Shown: positions 8,001 to 16,199 of the stretch, one piece after another | Layout of the letters: the number at the start of each line of letters is the position of its first letter | Position numbering within the stretch: position 1 is the stretch's first letter | NCBI GenBank assembly: GCA_905214435.1 | Contig: CAJMMA010000016.1 | Location: 1 to 32,922, forward strand | From: an uncultured bacterium | Lineage (GTDB): Bacteria; Actinomycetota; Coriobacteriia; Coriobacteriales; Coriobacteriaceae | DNA: 32,922 nucleotides | Reading direction: 5' to 3' | Notes under the pieces: generated by a model | Seen by the model: the letters and a program-made list of their open reading frames with translations, nothing else | Told to the model about the DNA's origin: nothing | Databases searched by the model: none | Program-made: the position numbers and the translations under genes

Positions 8001-9356
8001 TTAGCAGACGCCCTGGGCGAGCATGGCGTCGGCGACCTTCAGGAAGCCGGCGATGTTGGCGCCCATGACAAAGTTGCCCTCCTGGCCATACTCCTTGGCG
8101 GTGTCATCCACGTTGTGGAACATGCCGCGCATGAGCTGCTCGAGCTTGCCGTCGACCTCCTCGAAGGTCCAGGACAGGTGCTCGGCGTTCTGGCTCATCT
8201 CAAGGCCGGACACGAGCACGCCGCCGGCGTTGGCAGCCTTACCGGGCATAAAGGCGACGCCGTTCTCCTGGAAGTAGGTCGTGGCCTCGATGGTCGTGGG
8301 CATGTTCGCGCCCTCGCCGACCACCTTGCAGCCATTGGCGACGAGCGCCTGGGCGTCCTCGAGCAGCAGCGTGTTCTCGCGAGCGCAGGGCAGCGCGATG
8401 TCGCAGGGCAGCTGCCACACGCCGCGGCCGTCGCCCTCGTGCCACACGGCACCGGGCTTCTCGTCAACGTACATGGCGAGCGTGACGCCCTTGTCGTGGC
8501 CGGAGCGCTTCTGGTTGTAGACGTGCTCGAGCACGGAGTAGTCGATGCCGTCGGGATCCTCGACCCAGCCGTGGGTATCGGAGCAGGCCAGCACCTTGCC
8601 GCCGAGCTGGGCGACCTTCTGGACCGCGTAGATGGCGACGTTACCGGAGCCGTGAACGACGACGTTCTTGCCCTCGAAGGACTCACCGCGGCTCTTGAGG
8701 TACTCGTCCACAAAGTAGACCAGACCGTAGCCGGTGGCCTCGGTACGGGCGAGCGAGCCGCCAAAGGAGAGGCCCTTGCCGGTAAGGACGCCGGTCCACT
8801 CGTTGGTCAGGCGCTTGTACTGACCGAACATGTAGGCAACCTCGCGGCCGCCAACGCCCAGGTCGCCGGCGGGAACGTCGGTGTTGGGGCCAATATGGCG
8901 ATAGAGCTCGGTCATGAAGGACTGGCAGAAGTGCATGATCTCGTTGTTGGACTTGCCCTTGGGGTCAAAGTCGGAGCCGCCCTTGCCGCCGCCCATGGGA
9001 AGGGTGGTCAGGCTGTTCTTGAGGATCTGCTCCAGGCCCAGGAACTTGAGCATACCCAAGGTGACCGTCGGGTTAAAGCGCAGGCCGCCCTTGTAGGGTC
9101 CAATGGCAGAGTTGAACTCGACACGATAGCCGCGGTTGACCTGGACCTTGCCCTGGTCGTCGACCCAGGGAACACGGAACATGACGATGCGCTCGGGCTC
9201 GACGAGGCGCTCCAGCAGGGCGGCCTCCTCGTACTCGGGGTGGGCGTCGAGCGCCGGCTGGATGGTGCCGAGGATCTCGGTCGCGGCCTGGATGAACTCA
9301 GGCTGCTCGGGATAGCGGGCCTTGAGCTCGTCGAGAACTTTCTGCGTGTAGCTCAT
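8001..9356 (-). CDS. gdhA: NADP-type glutamate dehydrogenase
   Basis: Converts 2-oxoglutarate and ammonium to glutamate. The 451-residue length matches the hexameric NADP-dependent family. The active-site segment LPMGGGKGGSDFDPKGKS lies at 119-136, followed by the VPAGDLGVGGRE motif. A Rossmann segment with VVHGSGNVA and the C-terminal NAGGVLVSGLEMSQN are also present. The start at 9356 has GGAGG at good spacing; the longer in-frame extension to 9404 is rejected. It stands alone, with its own terminator. Upstream lie a REP-like hairpin and selC. Co-factor use is inferred from family resemblance. Confidence 0.96.
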   Translation of the reverse strand: MSYTQKVLDELKARYPEQPEFIQAATEILGTIQPALDAHPEYEEAALLERLVEPERIVMFRVPWVDDQGKVQVNRGYRVEFNSAIGPYKGGLRFNPTVTLGMLKFLGLEQILKNSLTTLPMGGGKGGSDFDPKGKSNNEIMHFCQSFMTELYRHIGPNTDVPAGDLGVGGREVAYMFGQYKRLTNEWTGVLTGKGLSFGGSLARTEATGYGLVYFVDEYLKSRGESFEGKNVVVHGSGNVAIYAVQKVAQLGGKVLACSDTHGWVEDPDGIDYSVLEHVYNQKRSGHDKGVTLAMYVDEKPGAVWHEGDGRGVWQLPCDIALPCARENTLLLEDAQALVANGCKVVGEGANMPTTIEATTYFQENGVAFMPGKAANAGGVLVSGLEMSQNAEHLSWTFEEVDGKLEQLMRGMFHNVDDTAKEYGQEGNFVMGANIAGFLKVADAMLAQGVC

Positions 9357-9570
9357 GCTTCCTCCAATTGATGGAAAAGAAAGGTGTCGTTCGCGGCGCC
9401 CCATGCGCCGCGAGCTTTATCGAGTATGGATAATATCGCACTGTTGCAGCAAAGTTTCGCATAAGCCGACGAGCAGATGTTTCGTTTTGATTACGATGCA
9501 GGTAGAAGCGTTTTTGAGCACCCGACGTACAAATCGCGTGTTTCGAAGCTGTTTCGTCCACATGGTCCAT

Positions 9571-9605
9571 ACCACCACAAAGAGGACAGGCACCTTTGTG
9601 GTGGT
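9571..9605. repeat. REP-like palindrome (element A)
   Basis: 12-bp perfect inverted repeat ACCACCACAAAG / CTTTGTGGTGGT around an 11-nt centre containing GGACAGG. It lies 14 nt beyond the 3' end of tRNA-Sec, in the otherwise featureless gdhA-selC gap. Its AAAG-GGACAG core resembles the elements at 13,279, 19,443 and 27,992. Confidence 0.7.
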
Positions 9606-9618
9606 TGGCAGGATGCGT

Positions 9619-9715
9619 TGGCGGGAACGTATGTGAATCGAACACATCCAAGACGTTTTGCACGCCTCACAACGGTTTTGAGGACCGCGGGGCCCACCGG
9701 AGCCCATCCGTTCCC
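9619..9715 (-). tRNA. selC: Selenocysteine tRNA (anticodon TCA)
   Basis: A 97-nt tRNA with selenocysteine-specific features. The acceptor stem is long (GGGAACG pairs with CGTTCCC, plus a possible eighth G-A position). The discriminator is G, and CCA is encoded. The D-stem is extended (GGGC/GCCC around TCCGGT). The anticodon loop is CCTCAAA, giving TCA to read UGA. The long variable arm has GGCGT pairing with ACGTC, and the T-loop is TTCGATT. It lies 62 nt downstream of selB on the same strand, completing selA-selB-selC. Its product is charged with serine, converted by SelA and delivered by SelB. Confidence 0.97.
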
Positions 9716-9777
9716 AAACGTGGCGGTATTTTACCAAACCCAACAGACCACAACCGAAAAGAGCGATGCGGAAACCG

Positions 9778-11742
9778 CTAACGCAGCGATCTCAGACCGC
9801 CGGACTCCTTGTCGAGTACTGTAAAGCGCACGGCATCCAGGTGCTCCAAGATGCTAATGGTTCGTTTGCGCGACACGCCCAGGGCTTCGCGCAGCACACT
9901 CGTGGTGGCGGCGCCGCCAGCAGCCTCGATAGCCGTCGCAACAACCTCACGCGCATGGGCCTCGGCAGCGGCGGACAAGGCAACGTCGCGCTCGACCTTA
10001 ACGATCGAGTGGTTGAGCGAAAGCTCGCGCAGTACACGCGTCATGGTGTCGCGATCGAGCTGCAACTGTTCGCTCACCTCGGGAAGCGTCGGCGCATTAA
10101 GACCGGCCTCATCCAGCAGGGCCACGATACGCTGGCCAGCCTCGCGCACCACGCGTATCGCCGCGGCGGCGGAATGCGGGTCGAACACCTCGGCACCGTC
10201 GACGGCGCACACGCCACGTGCACAGCCCTCGGCAATAAGTGCCATCGCGACATCGTTACCGGCGCCCGGCCAAGCCGCGTGCGCGACCGCACCGGACGTA
10301 AAGCCGATCTCTTTGGGAGCCGCCGCGTGCATGGAGGACAAGGCCGCAGCCAGCACATCCATTGCAGCATCGAGAGCCGAGGCATCTGCGTAGAGCACCG
10401 CACCGCCCGCAGCAAGCTCGCACACGGCAGCCTGGTCCACAAGCCCACGCAAAACGATCTCGACCTCGCCGGTAACAAGATCGAGCGCTGCGGCAACACC
10501 GGCAGCAGCAACAGGCAGCGTTTGCAGCGCCAGCCACGCGTGTACGCCGTCCGCGACATCTCCGGACTCAAGCGCCGCATACAACGCGCGCTCCCCCGCC
10601 GACAGGACCCGCGCGCGGCGACAGCGCGATAGCAGGACGCGTCCGCCGCCAAGCAGCGAAATCGGCGAATACGACAGAATGACGGCATGATCGCCGGCGC
10701 GCAACGGCAGCGGCCGTTCCAGGCGCACCTGCACCACACGCGTCTCGCCGACCGCAATAGGCGGCTCGTCGTCTAAAAGCATAATGCGGCCGAGCACCTC
10801 AGCCGTGCCCGCCATAACGTGCACGCGTGTACCCGAAGCAAGAACGCCGGCTCGCACGCCATCGCGCCCCACATATGTCAGTTGCATCAAAAAGCGCAGC
10901 GTCTGGCCCACGCGACCCTCGACGCCGAGCATCTCGCCGCGCTTGAGGCCCGCCACGCCATCGCCCACCAGGTTCAGGGCGACGCGCTGGCCGGGAACCG
11001 CGCACTGGGTATCCCCGTGAACCTGCACCCCGCGCACGCGACAGCGCGTTTGCGACGGCAGCGCAACGAGCTCATCGCCAACCGAAACGGGACCGTCGTG
11101 CAGCGTACCCGTCACGACGGTTCCGGTGCCGCGGATGCTAAAGCAACGGTCGATGGGAAGACGGGGCGCGGCGCCCGAGCCAGCGGTCGCCTCCAGATGC
11201 TCCGACCAGCACGAACAAACCGTGTTATCGAGCGTCGTAAGCAGCTCGTCCAGGCCCTCGCCCGTCTTGGAGGACACCGGCACTATAGAGGCACCCGCAA
11301 ACACGGTCCCGTCCAGAAACGCCTCGACATCGAGCTCCGCCAGCGCGGCAATCTCGTGGTCGGCCAAATCGCGCATCGTGAGTGCGACGACCATGCGCGT
11401 CACACCCAACAGCTCCAGAACCCGAACGTGCTCGCGGGTCTGCGGCATCACGCCCTCAACGGCCGAAACCGCCAGCAACGCAACGTCCACGCCGGTGGCG
11501 CCCTGCACCATGGCGCGCAGATAGTGCGCATGCCCGGGTACGTCGACCAAGCCGACAAGCTTGCCGCTGGGAAGCTCGAGCTCGCCAAAGCCGAGCTCAG
11601 TGGTCATGCCTCGGCGCCGTTCGACCTCCAGACGGTCGGGATTTTTGCCGGTCAGCGCCTCGATAAGGGCCGACTTTCCGTGGTCGACGTGTCCTGCCGT
11701 TCCGACGATAACGGGACATTCGACAAGCTCGCGCGCGGTCAT
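9778..11742 (-). CDS. selB: Selenocysteine-specific elongation factor SelB
   Basis: GTPase that brings Sec-tRNA to the ribosome at UGA codons followed by a SECIS hairpin. The 654-residue protein begins with an EF-Tu-like G domain: G1 GTAGHVDHGKS (14-24), the RRRGMTTELGF switch region (42-52) and G3 DVPGH (67-71). The G4 position reads TMRD (122-125), where TKxD or NKxD is usual. Two beta-barrel domains follow, then a C-terminal winged-helix region that in the family binds the SECIS RNA. The ATG overlaps the selA stop as ATGA, so the two are translationally coupled. The upstream in-frame extension inside selA is rejected. selC follows. Confidence 0.96.
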   Translation of the reverse strand: MTARELVECPVIVGTAGHVDHGKSALIEALTGKNPDRLEVERRRGMTTELGFGELELPSGKLVGLVDVPGHAHYLRAMVQGATGVDVALLAVSAVEGVMPQTREHVRVLELLGVTRMVVALTMRDLADHEIAALAELDVEAFLDGTVFAGASIVPVSSKTGEGLDELLTTLDNTVCSCWSEHLEATAGSGAAPRLPIDRCFSIRGTGTVVTGTLHDGPVSVGDELVALPSQTRCRVRGVQVHGDTQCAVPGQRVALNLVGDGVAGLKRGEMLGVEGRVGQTLRFLMQLTYVGRDGVRAGVLASGTRVHVMAGTAEVLGRIMLLDDEPPIAVGETRVVQVRLERPLPLRAGDHAVILSYSPISLLGGGRVLLSRCRRARVLSAGERALYAALESGDVADGVHAWLALQTLPVAAAGVAAALDLVTGEVEIVLRGLVDQAAVCELAAGGAVLYADASALDAAMDVLAAALSSMHAAAPKEIGFTSGAVAHAAWPGAGNDVAMALIAEGCARGVCAVDGAEVFDPHSAAAAIRVVREAGQRIVALLDEAGLNAPTLPEVSEQLQLDRDTMTRVLRELSLNHSIVKVERDVALSAAAEAHAREVVATAIEAAGGAATTSVLREALGVSRKRTISILEHLDAVRFTVLDKESGGLRSLR

Positions 11743-13196
11743 CGACGCAAACCTGCCCGCACGGCATCCGCCAACGCAGACGCACACAGGTCAAGGTCGG
11801 TGTCGCGCAAAAGCGTGCGAACGTCAAAAAGCACCTGGTCGTGCCGCACGCGCGTCACAACCGGCGTATCGGGCTCCTGTACCATAGCGCGCTTTAGGCC
11901 ATCGGCGGATAGACGCCCATCGACGGGACAGACGGCAACGCAAAATGTAGGGAGCTCGACAGTCGGCAGCGATCCGCCGCCGGGAGTAGAGGCGCCCTCG
12001 ACAACCTGCAGCTCCACGGCCTCCTCGCACTGAGCCTCGCGAAGCTTGCGCAGCATGCGGTCGTGCAGGCGCTTGGCCTGGCGCTCGAGCGGAGCCGGCG
12101 CGCCGGAAAGCATGTTGAGTACCGGGATCTCCCGATGCGCCGCATCGGGACCGGTCACATACAGTCGCAAAGTGGCCTCGAGCGCCGCGAGCGTGAGCTT
12201 GCCAGGGCGAAGCGCGCGCATAAGAGGATGCGAGGCACAGGCGGCGATTGCCTGGGCGCTGCCGAGAATAATGCCTGCCTGCGAGGCACCGAGCAGCTTG
12301 TCACCCGAGCACGAGACGACGTCAACGCCGGCGCAAAGCGAGGCGGACGTGGGCTTCTCCCCCGCATCGGCGAGCACCCCGTCTGCAAGCAAAGCGCCCG
12401 AGCCCTGATCCTCGTACAGCAACAGCCCGTGCTCATGCGCCAGCGCGGAAAGCTCCGCCGCGGAAACCTCCTCGTGGAAGCCCTCGATACGGTAATTAGA
12501 AGGATGAACTTTCAAGATCATCGCCGTGTTGGGCGTAATGGCGCTTCGATAATCGTCCAGATGTGTGCGGTTGGTAGAGCCAACCTCGACAAGCTTGGCA
12601 CCCGAAGCCGCCATGATGTCGGGGATGCGGAAGCTGCCGCCCACCTCGACAAGCTCGCCGCGGCTCACGATGACCTCTTTGCCAGCCGCGTGCGCGGCAA
12701 GCACCAACAGCACCGCGGCGGCATTGTTGTTGACAACTAAGGCGTCCTGCGCCCCCGTGAGCGTGCGCAGCAGACGCGCGGCATGCTCTTTGCGGCCCCC
12801 GCGAGCGCAGGTTGAGACGTCATACTCAAGCGTGCTGTAGCCTCGGGCGACATCGGTCACCGCCTGCACCGCCGCGGGAGCGAGCGGAGCGCGGCCCAGA
12901 TTGGTGTGAATCACAACGCCCGTCGCGTTGACGGCAGGGCGCAGGGTCGGCAGCGACAGGCGATGGGTCCGCTGCTCAATTGCCAAGGCGAGCTCGCGCT
13001 CGTTCCTTGCAGGGGCGCCGGAGCGAATCGCCGCGCGCTCGGCATCGAGCTCGGCGTCAATCGCCTCGCGTACCATCGTGTCGCCTGCATCGCCAGCAGC
13101 CTTCATGACCGGCCACTCGGCAAGCAGCTCGTGAACGGCGGGAATGGAACGCAGGCGGCCGCGCACCTCGGCAGACATGGATTCGCAGTCGCTCAT
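11739..13196 (-). CDS. selA: L-seryl-tRNA(Sec) selenium transferase SelA
   Basis: PLP enzyme that converts seryl-tRNA(Sec) to selenocysteinyl-tRNA(Sec) using selenophosphate. 485 residues, slightly longer than E. coli SelA (463). The N-terminal region begins MSDCESMSAEVRGRL and contains RSIPAVHELL. NATGVVIHTNLGRAPL at 90-105 is a hallmark segment. The PLP lysine is Lys300 in SCSGDKLLGASQAG. The start at 13196 has AAAGG 7 nt upstream; a further in-frame extension lacks a site. It is first in selA-selB-selC. The selenophosphate donor is made by SelD at 18,293-19,342. Confidence 0.97.
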   Translation of the reverse strand: MSDCESMSAEVRGRLRSIPAVHELLAEWPVMKAAGDAGDTMVREAIDAELDAERAAIRSGAPARNERELALAIEQRTHRLSLPTLRPAVNATGVVIHTNLGRAPLAPAAVQAVTDVARGYSTLEYDVSTCARGGRKEHAARLLRTLTGAQDALVVNNNAAAVLLVLAAHAAGKEVIVSRGELVEVGGSFRIPDIMAASGAKLVEVGSTNRTHLDDYRSAITPNTAMILKVHPSNYRIEGFHEEVSAAELSALAHEHGLLLYEDQGSGALLADGVLADAGEKPTSASLCAGVDVVSCSGDKLLGASQAGIILGSAQAIAACASHPLMRALRPGKLTLAALEATLRLYVTGPDAAHREIPVLNMLSGAPAPLERQAKRLHDRMLRKLREAQCEEAVELQVVEGASTPGGGSLPTVELPTFCVAVCPVDGRLSADGLKRAMVQEPDTPVVTRVRHDQVLFDVRTLLRDTDLDLCASALADAVRAGLRR

Positions 13197-13274
13197 GAAA
13201 AGCCTTTCGACATGTTCAATAAAAAGCTGGTCCCCCGCGATCGTCATCGGGCAAAAAAATACCGGCGCGCACGC

Positions 13275-13358
13275 AAAAGGGACAGGTCCATTATGGCAGC
13301 TCGTGACAAGACGTCGAAGCGCCTCGTCCAAAACCTGCCAAATAAACCTGTCCCTCTT
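13275..13358. repeat. REP-like palindromic element (element B)
   Basis: Inverted repeats GGGACAGGT (13279-13287) and ACCTGTCCC (13346-13354), flanked by AAA and TCTTT, enclose about 58 nt. It occupies most of the selA-focA gap. The GGGACAG core matches the other elements, but the arms are short and the interior is only weakly paired. Confidence 0.5.
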
Positions 13359-13380
13359 TGGTCGGTTATGGCTTGGGTCC

Positions 13381-14217
13381 TTAGGCCTCCCTGTTGGCGT
13401 AGATAAACCAGTAGCCCAGCGCCACGATCAGGGCGCCACCCACGATATTGCCCAGCGTGGCGACCGTAAGGTTGAGCGCCAACCCGGCAGCATTGAGGGC
13501 ATCGGCGCCGGCGACATCGGCTCCATAGCCGCAGGAGTGCATCAAAATGCCCATAGGCAAAAAGTACATGTTGGCAACGCAGTGCTCAAAACCGCAGGCC
13601 ACAAAGGCGGCAATGGGCAGCAGAATGCCCACGACCTTATCGACCACGGTCTTGCCGGCGGTACCGATCCATACGGCCAGGCACACAAAGATGTTGCACA
13701 GAATGCCGCGGAAGAAGATGGTGACGGCGCCGATCGTAACCTTACCGGCGGCGACACTCACCATGGTGTTGGCGACGGCCTCGCCGTTGAGTTTGTAAAT
13801 GGCTGCCATGTAAATCAAAAAGACAACGAACAGGGCGCCGGCAAAGTTGCCGATCCACACAATAGCCCAAGCCTTGAGCATCTGGACGAGCGTGATCTTT
13901 TTGCTCTTAAGCGCGCAGACCATAAGCGAGTTGCCGGTAAACAGTTCCGCGCCGCAAATGAGCACGAGCACCAGTCCCAGGCAAAAAGCAAGACCGCCCA
14001 CGAAGCGCTGGGCGCCCCAGCAAAGCGTGGGATCGCTCAGAAAGACCGTGAAGAACAGGCCGCCGAAGGCGATGAACGCGCCGGCGAACATGGCGAGCAA
14101 AAAGGCCTTCGAGACCGGCAGGTTGGCCTTGGTAACGCCTGCGGCCTCGGTCTTCGCCTCGATCGCGGCGGGCGCCAGGCAATCGGAGGTGGGGTATTCT
14201 GCCTTACTCTGTGCCAT
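13381..14217 (-). CDS. Formate/nitrite transporter (FNT) family channel
   Basis: Inner-membrane anion channel of 278 residues with the six-helix FNT pattern. Family signatures are GNSLMVCALKSKKITLVQM, the NIFVCLAVW helix break, and FEHCVANMYFLP before the last helices. The start at 14217 is preceded by AGAAG; the longer in-frame extension runs into the structured element upstream and is rejected. The substrate could be formate, nitrite or hydrosulfide. Formate is attractive beside selA because selenocysteine often serves formate dehydrogenase, but no such enzyme is in the window. Confidence 0.9.
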   Translation of the reverse strand: MAQSKAEYPTSDCLAPAAIEAKTEAAGVTKANLPVSKAFLLAMFAGAFIAFGGLFFTVFLSDPTLCWGAQRFVGGLAFCLGLVLVLICGAELFTGNSLMVCALKSKKITLVQMLKAWAIVWIGNFAGALFVVFLIYMAAIYKLNGEAVANTMVSVAAGKVTIGAVTIFFRGILCNIFVCLAVWIGTAGKTVVDKVVGILLPIAAFVACGFEHCVANMYFLPMGILMHSCGYGADVAGADALNAAGLALNLTVATLGNIVGGALIVALGYWFIYANREA

Positions 14218-14326
14218 GGAAATCACTTCTTTCTTACGATTCGGGACAAACGCTCCTGGTTCATTTGCCCTGCGAGGTCGGACGGTATAAAAATAAACGC
14301 GAGCCAAATTAGCATATTGGCCTGCG

Positions 14327-14332
14327 ATTATA
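14327..14332 (-). promoter_or_regulatory. Candidate -10 box for the FNT gene
   Basis: TATAAT on the minus strand, about 110 nt before the FNT start. The would-be -35 region falls inside the duplicated tRNA-Gly 3' end and is poor, so only the -10 is supported. Confidence 0.35.
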
Positions 14333-14337
14333 TAGCT

Positions 14338-14464
14338 TGGAGCGGGCGACGGGAAGTCCAAGGATTTGCTTCGCTGCGGGCCTTCGGCCCTTGCGTGCTG
14401 CGCTGGAAAATGCTCACGCATTTTCTCAGCACCGCACCCTGGCGGGTTCGATTCCCGTCGCCCG
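14338..14464. repeat. Structured element flanked by tRNA-Gly 3'-end copies
   Basis: Positions 14338-14355 repeat, in the same orientation, the last 18 nt of the tRNA-Gly gene (14526-14543), including its CCA complement. Positions 14442-14464 repeat 23 nt of the same T-arm and acceptor strand in the opposite orientation. Between them are two clear hairpins: GGGCC-TTC-GGCCC (14378-14390) and GAAAATGC-TCAC-GCATTTTC (14406-14425), the latter extended by GCTG/CAGC. No complete tRNA cloverleaf forms. It fills the FNT-tRNA gap, which otherwise holds no gene. Confidence 0.75.
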
Positions 14465-14476
14465 GCGCGTAAACGA

Positions 14477-14513
14477 AAACAGCTCTGATCCCCAAAGGAA
14501 ACCAAAGCTGTTA
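14477..14513 (-). terminator. Terminator after tRNA-Gly
   Basis: On the minus strand AACAGCT pairs with AGCTGTT across a loop that can itself pair weakly (CTTTGG/CCAAAGG side), followed by TTCGTTT. It lies just beyond the tRNA-Pro/tRNA-Gly unit. Confidence 0.55.
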
Positions 14514-14525
14514 AAACAATTCTTA

Positions 14526-14599
14526 TGGAGCGGGCGACGGGAATCGAACCCGCGTCATCAGCTTGGAAGGCTGGGGTTCTACCATTGAACTACGCCCGC
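14526..14599 (-). tRNA. tRNA-Gly (anticodon TCC)
   Basis: A 74-nt tRNA. The acceptor pairs GCGGGCG with CGCCCGC, then TCCA. The anticodon loop CTTCCAA gives TCC, and the T-arm is GCGGG-TTCGATT-CCCGT. Its 3' end is duplicated twice in the neighbouring element at 14338-14464. Confidence 0.97.
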
Positions 14600-14605
14600 A
14601 AGATA

Positions 14606-14682
14606 TGGTCGGGACGACAGGATTTGAACCTGCGACATCCTGCTCCCAAAGCAGGCGCGCTACCAAACTGCGCCACGTCCCG
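14606..14682 (-). tRNA. tRNA-Pro (anticodon TGG)
   Basis: A 77-nt tRNA. The acceptor pairs CGGGACG with CGTCCCG, then ACCA. The anticodon stem CCTGC/GCAGG encloses TTTGGGA, giving TGG. The T-loop is TTCAAAT. It is six bases upstream of tRNA-Gly and shares its promoter. Confidence 0.97.
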
Positions 14683-14733
14683 AAGGTGTTGAGCAGCTAA
14701 GGTCTAAACCTTGCGTGTCCCAAAGCGAAGGAA

Positions 14734-14762
14734 ATTATAGGGGAGACTCCCCGCCTGTGCAA
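14734..14762 (-). promoter_or_regulatory. Promoter of the tRNA-Pro/tRNA-Gly unit
   Basis: On the minus strand, TTGCAC (14757-14762), a 17-nt spacer and TATAAT (14734-14739) form a near-consensus sigma-70 promoter, about 50 nt before tRNA-Pro. The spacer contains a perfect 13-nt palindrome, GGGGAGTCTCCCC, which could bind a regulator or help end brnQ antisense traffic. Confidence 0.75.
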
Positions 14763-14773
14763 GCGACGATACC

Positions 14774-16132
14774 CTAGCTCCTCGAATGTGCGACAAACCG
14801 GCTATGGAGCAGGCCGATCGCAAGCGCCACAACGGCAACCGGCGCCCACGAGGCTCCAATATCAGCCAGCGGCAGCGCATCGAACGGCAGCCACGCACCC
14901 GCAAAGAACGCGTCGCGAACCGAGGTGATCACGCTCTGCACCGCGACAACGCCGCCGACCCAAACCCACACCTGCGGATGCGCGTCGCAAAAGCCGTGCA
15001 CCAGGCCCATCAGTACCAGCACGATGGCAACGGGATACAAGGCGTTGAGCATGGGCACCGAGAACATAAGAATCACGTCGAGGCCCACGTTGGAGAGCAC
15101 GCACGAAAACGCTGCGAACACAAAGGCGAGAACCGCAAAGGGACGGCGCATGGCCTCCTCAGAGGCCTCCGCTCCCCCTTCGACCACATACGTCTCGCAG
15201 AAGTAACGCGAGCAGCAGCTGATGAGGCCGATGCACACGTTCATGCAGGCGAGGAAGAAGATGGCGAAGACCACGACCGTGCCGGCAAGCCCAAAATGCA
15301 TGGAGGCCGAACGGGCGAGGATGGCGGCGCCGTTGGTAGCGTCGGGCATCACGGTGCCGAGCTGCATACCGGCAAGTCCCAAGCCGCAGTAGATGATGGC
15401 CATGAGCACGCCGGCGATCACGCCGGAGCGCGAAATCTCGAAGGCCACGCGCTTGTCATCGGTAACGCCCAGCTCGTGGATGGTCTCGGCGATGATGATG
15501 CCAAAGGCGAGCGACGCGAGCAGGTCCATGGTCTGGTAGCCGGTCAAAAAGCCCTGCACGGCAGCACCGGCATCATAGGGAGCCTGCGGCGCGGCGGCGG
15601 GGCCCAGCGGCGAGACCATGGCGGCACCCACGACCAATACGATAAGGGCAATGAGCGCGGGGCCCGTAATGCGGCCGAGCACGCGTGTGATGACGCCCGG
15701 GCGCAGCGTGAGCGCAAACGCGACGACGAAGAAGCCGACGGCAAACACCAGGCGCGCCGTGCCGAGCGAGACGCCCTCGGGCAACAGCGGCACCAGCATC
15801 TCGAAGGCCGTGGAACTCGTACGCGGAATGGCCAGGCACGGGCCAATGGCCAGATACACCGCCGCGACAAAGAACTCGCCAAACTTGGGGTGCACGCGGC
15901 CAGCAAGCTCGCGCGCCGTTCCGGCAAGCGCCACGGCGATAAAGCCCATGACGGGCAGGCCGATGGCGGCAATTAGAAAGCCGAACATGGCGACCGGCGT
16001 GGCGGAACCTGCCTGCAGCGCCAGCAGCGGCGGAATAATGAGGTTGCCGGCGCCAAAGAGCATCGAGAACAGAGCGATGCCGACGGTGACGACATGGTCG
16101 GAGCGCAGACCGCGCGGAGCGGATGAAGCCAT
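14774..16132 (-). CDS. brnQ: Branched-chain amino acid transport system II carrier protein
   Basis: Sodium-coupled uptake of leucine, isoleucine and valine across the inner membrane. 452 residues, about 12 hydrophobic helices, matching the BrnQ family. The N-terminal TVGIALFSMLFGAGNLIIPP is the family signature. A second conserved stretch is IPRTSSTAFEMLV. The start at 16132 has AAAGGTGG 4 nt upstream. The terminator upstream at 16152-16185 separates it from the selenium operon, so it is probably transcribed on its own. Confidence 0.95.
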   Translation of the reverse strand: MASSAPRGLRSDHVVTVGIALFSMLFGAGNLIIPPLLALQAGSATPVAMFGFLIAAIGLPVMGFIAVALAGTARELAGRVHPKFGEFFVAAVYLAIGPCLAIPRTSSTAFEMLVPLLPEGVSLGTARLVFAVGFFVVAFALTLRPGVITRVLGRITGPALIALIVLVVGAAMVSPLGPAAAPQAPYDAGAAVQGFLTGYQTMDLLASLAFGIIIAETIHELGVTDDKRVAFEISRSGVIAGVLMAIIYCGLGLAGMQLGTVMPDATNGAAILARSASMHFGLAGTVVVFAIFFLACMNVCIGLISCCSRYFCETYVVEGGAEASEEAMRRPFAVLAFVFAAFSCVLSNVGLDVILMFSVPMLNALYPVAIVLVLMGLVHGFCDAHPQVWVWVGGVVAVQSVITSVRDAFFAGAWLPFDALPLADIGASWAPVAVVALAIGLLHSRFVAHSRS

Positions 16133-16151
16133 GGGACCACCTTTCGAGTCA

Positions 16152-16185
16152 AAACAAAAACGGGACGGGCAAAAGACCCGTCCCG
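16152..16185 (-). terminator. Terminator of the selD-yedF-DUF3343-desulfurase operon
   Basis: Perfect 9-bp stem CGGGACGGG / CCCGTCCCG (16161-16169 and 16177-16185), 7-nt loop, followed on the minus strand by TTTTTGTTTT. Confidence 0.93.
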
Positions 16186-16199
16186 CAAGTATATACGCT

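Noticed and set aside
14338..14464. A complete additional tRNA gene
   Set aside because: Only T-arm and acceptor pieces are present; no D-arm or anticodon arm can be folded.
14218..14505. N-terminal extension of the FNT channel gene
   Set aside because: The open frame passes through the tRNA-derived element and has no hydrophobic or conserved character; the 14217 start fits the family length.
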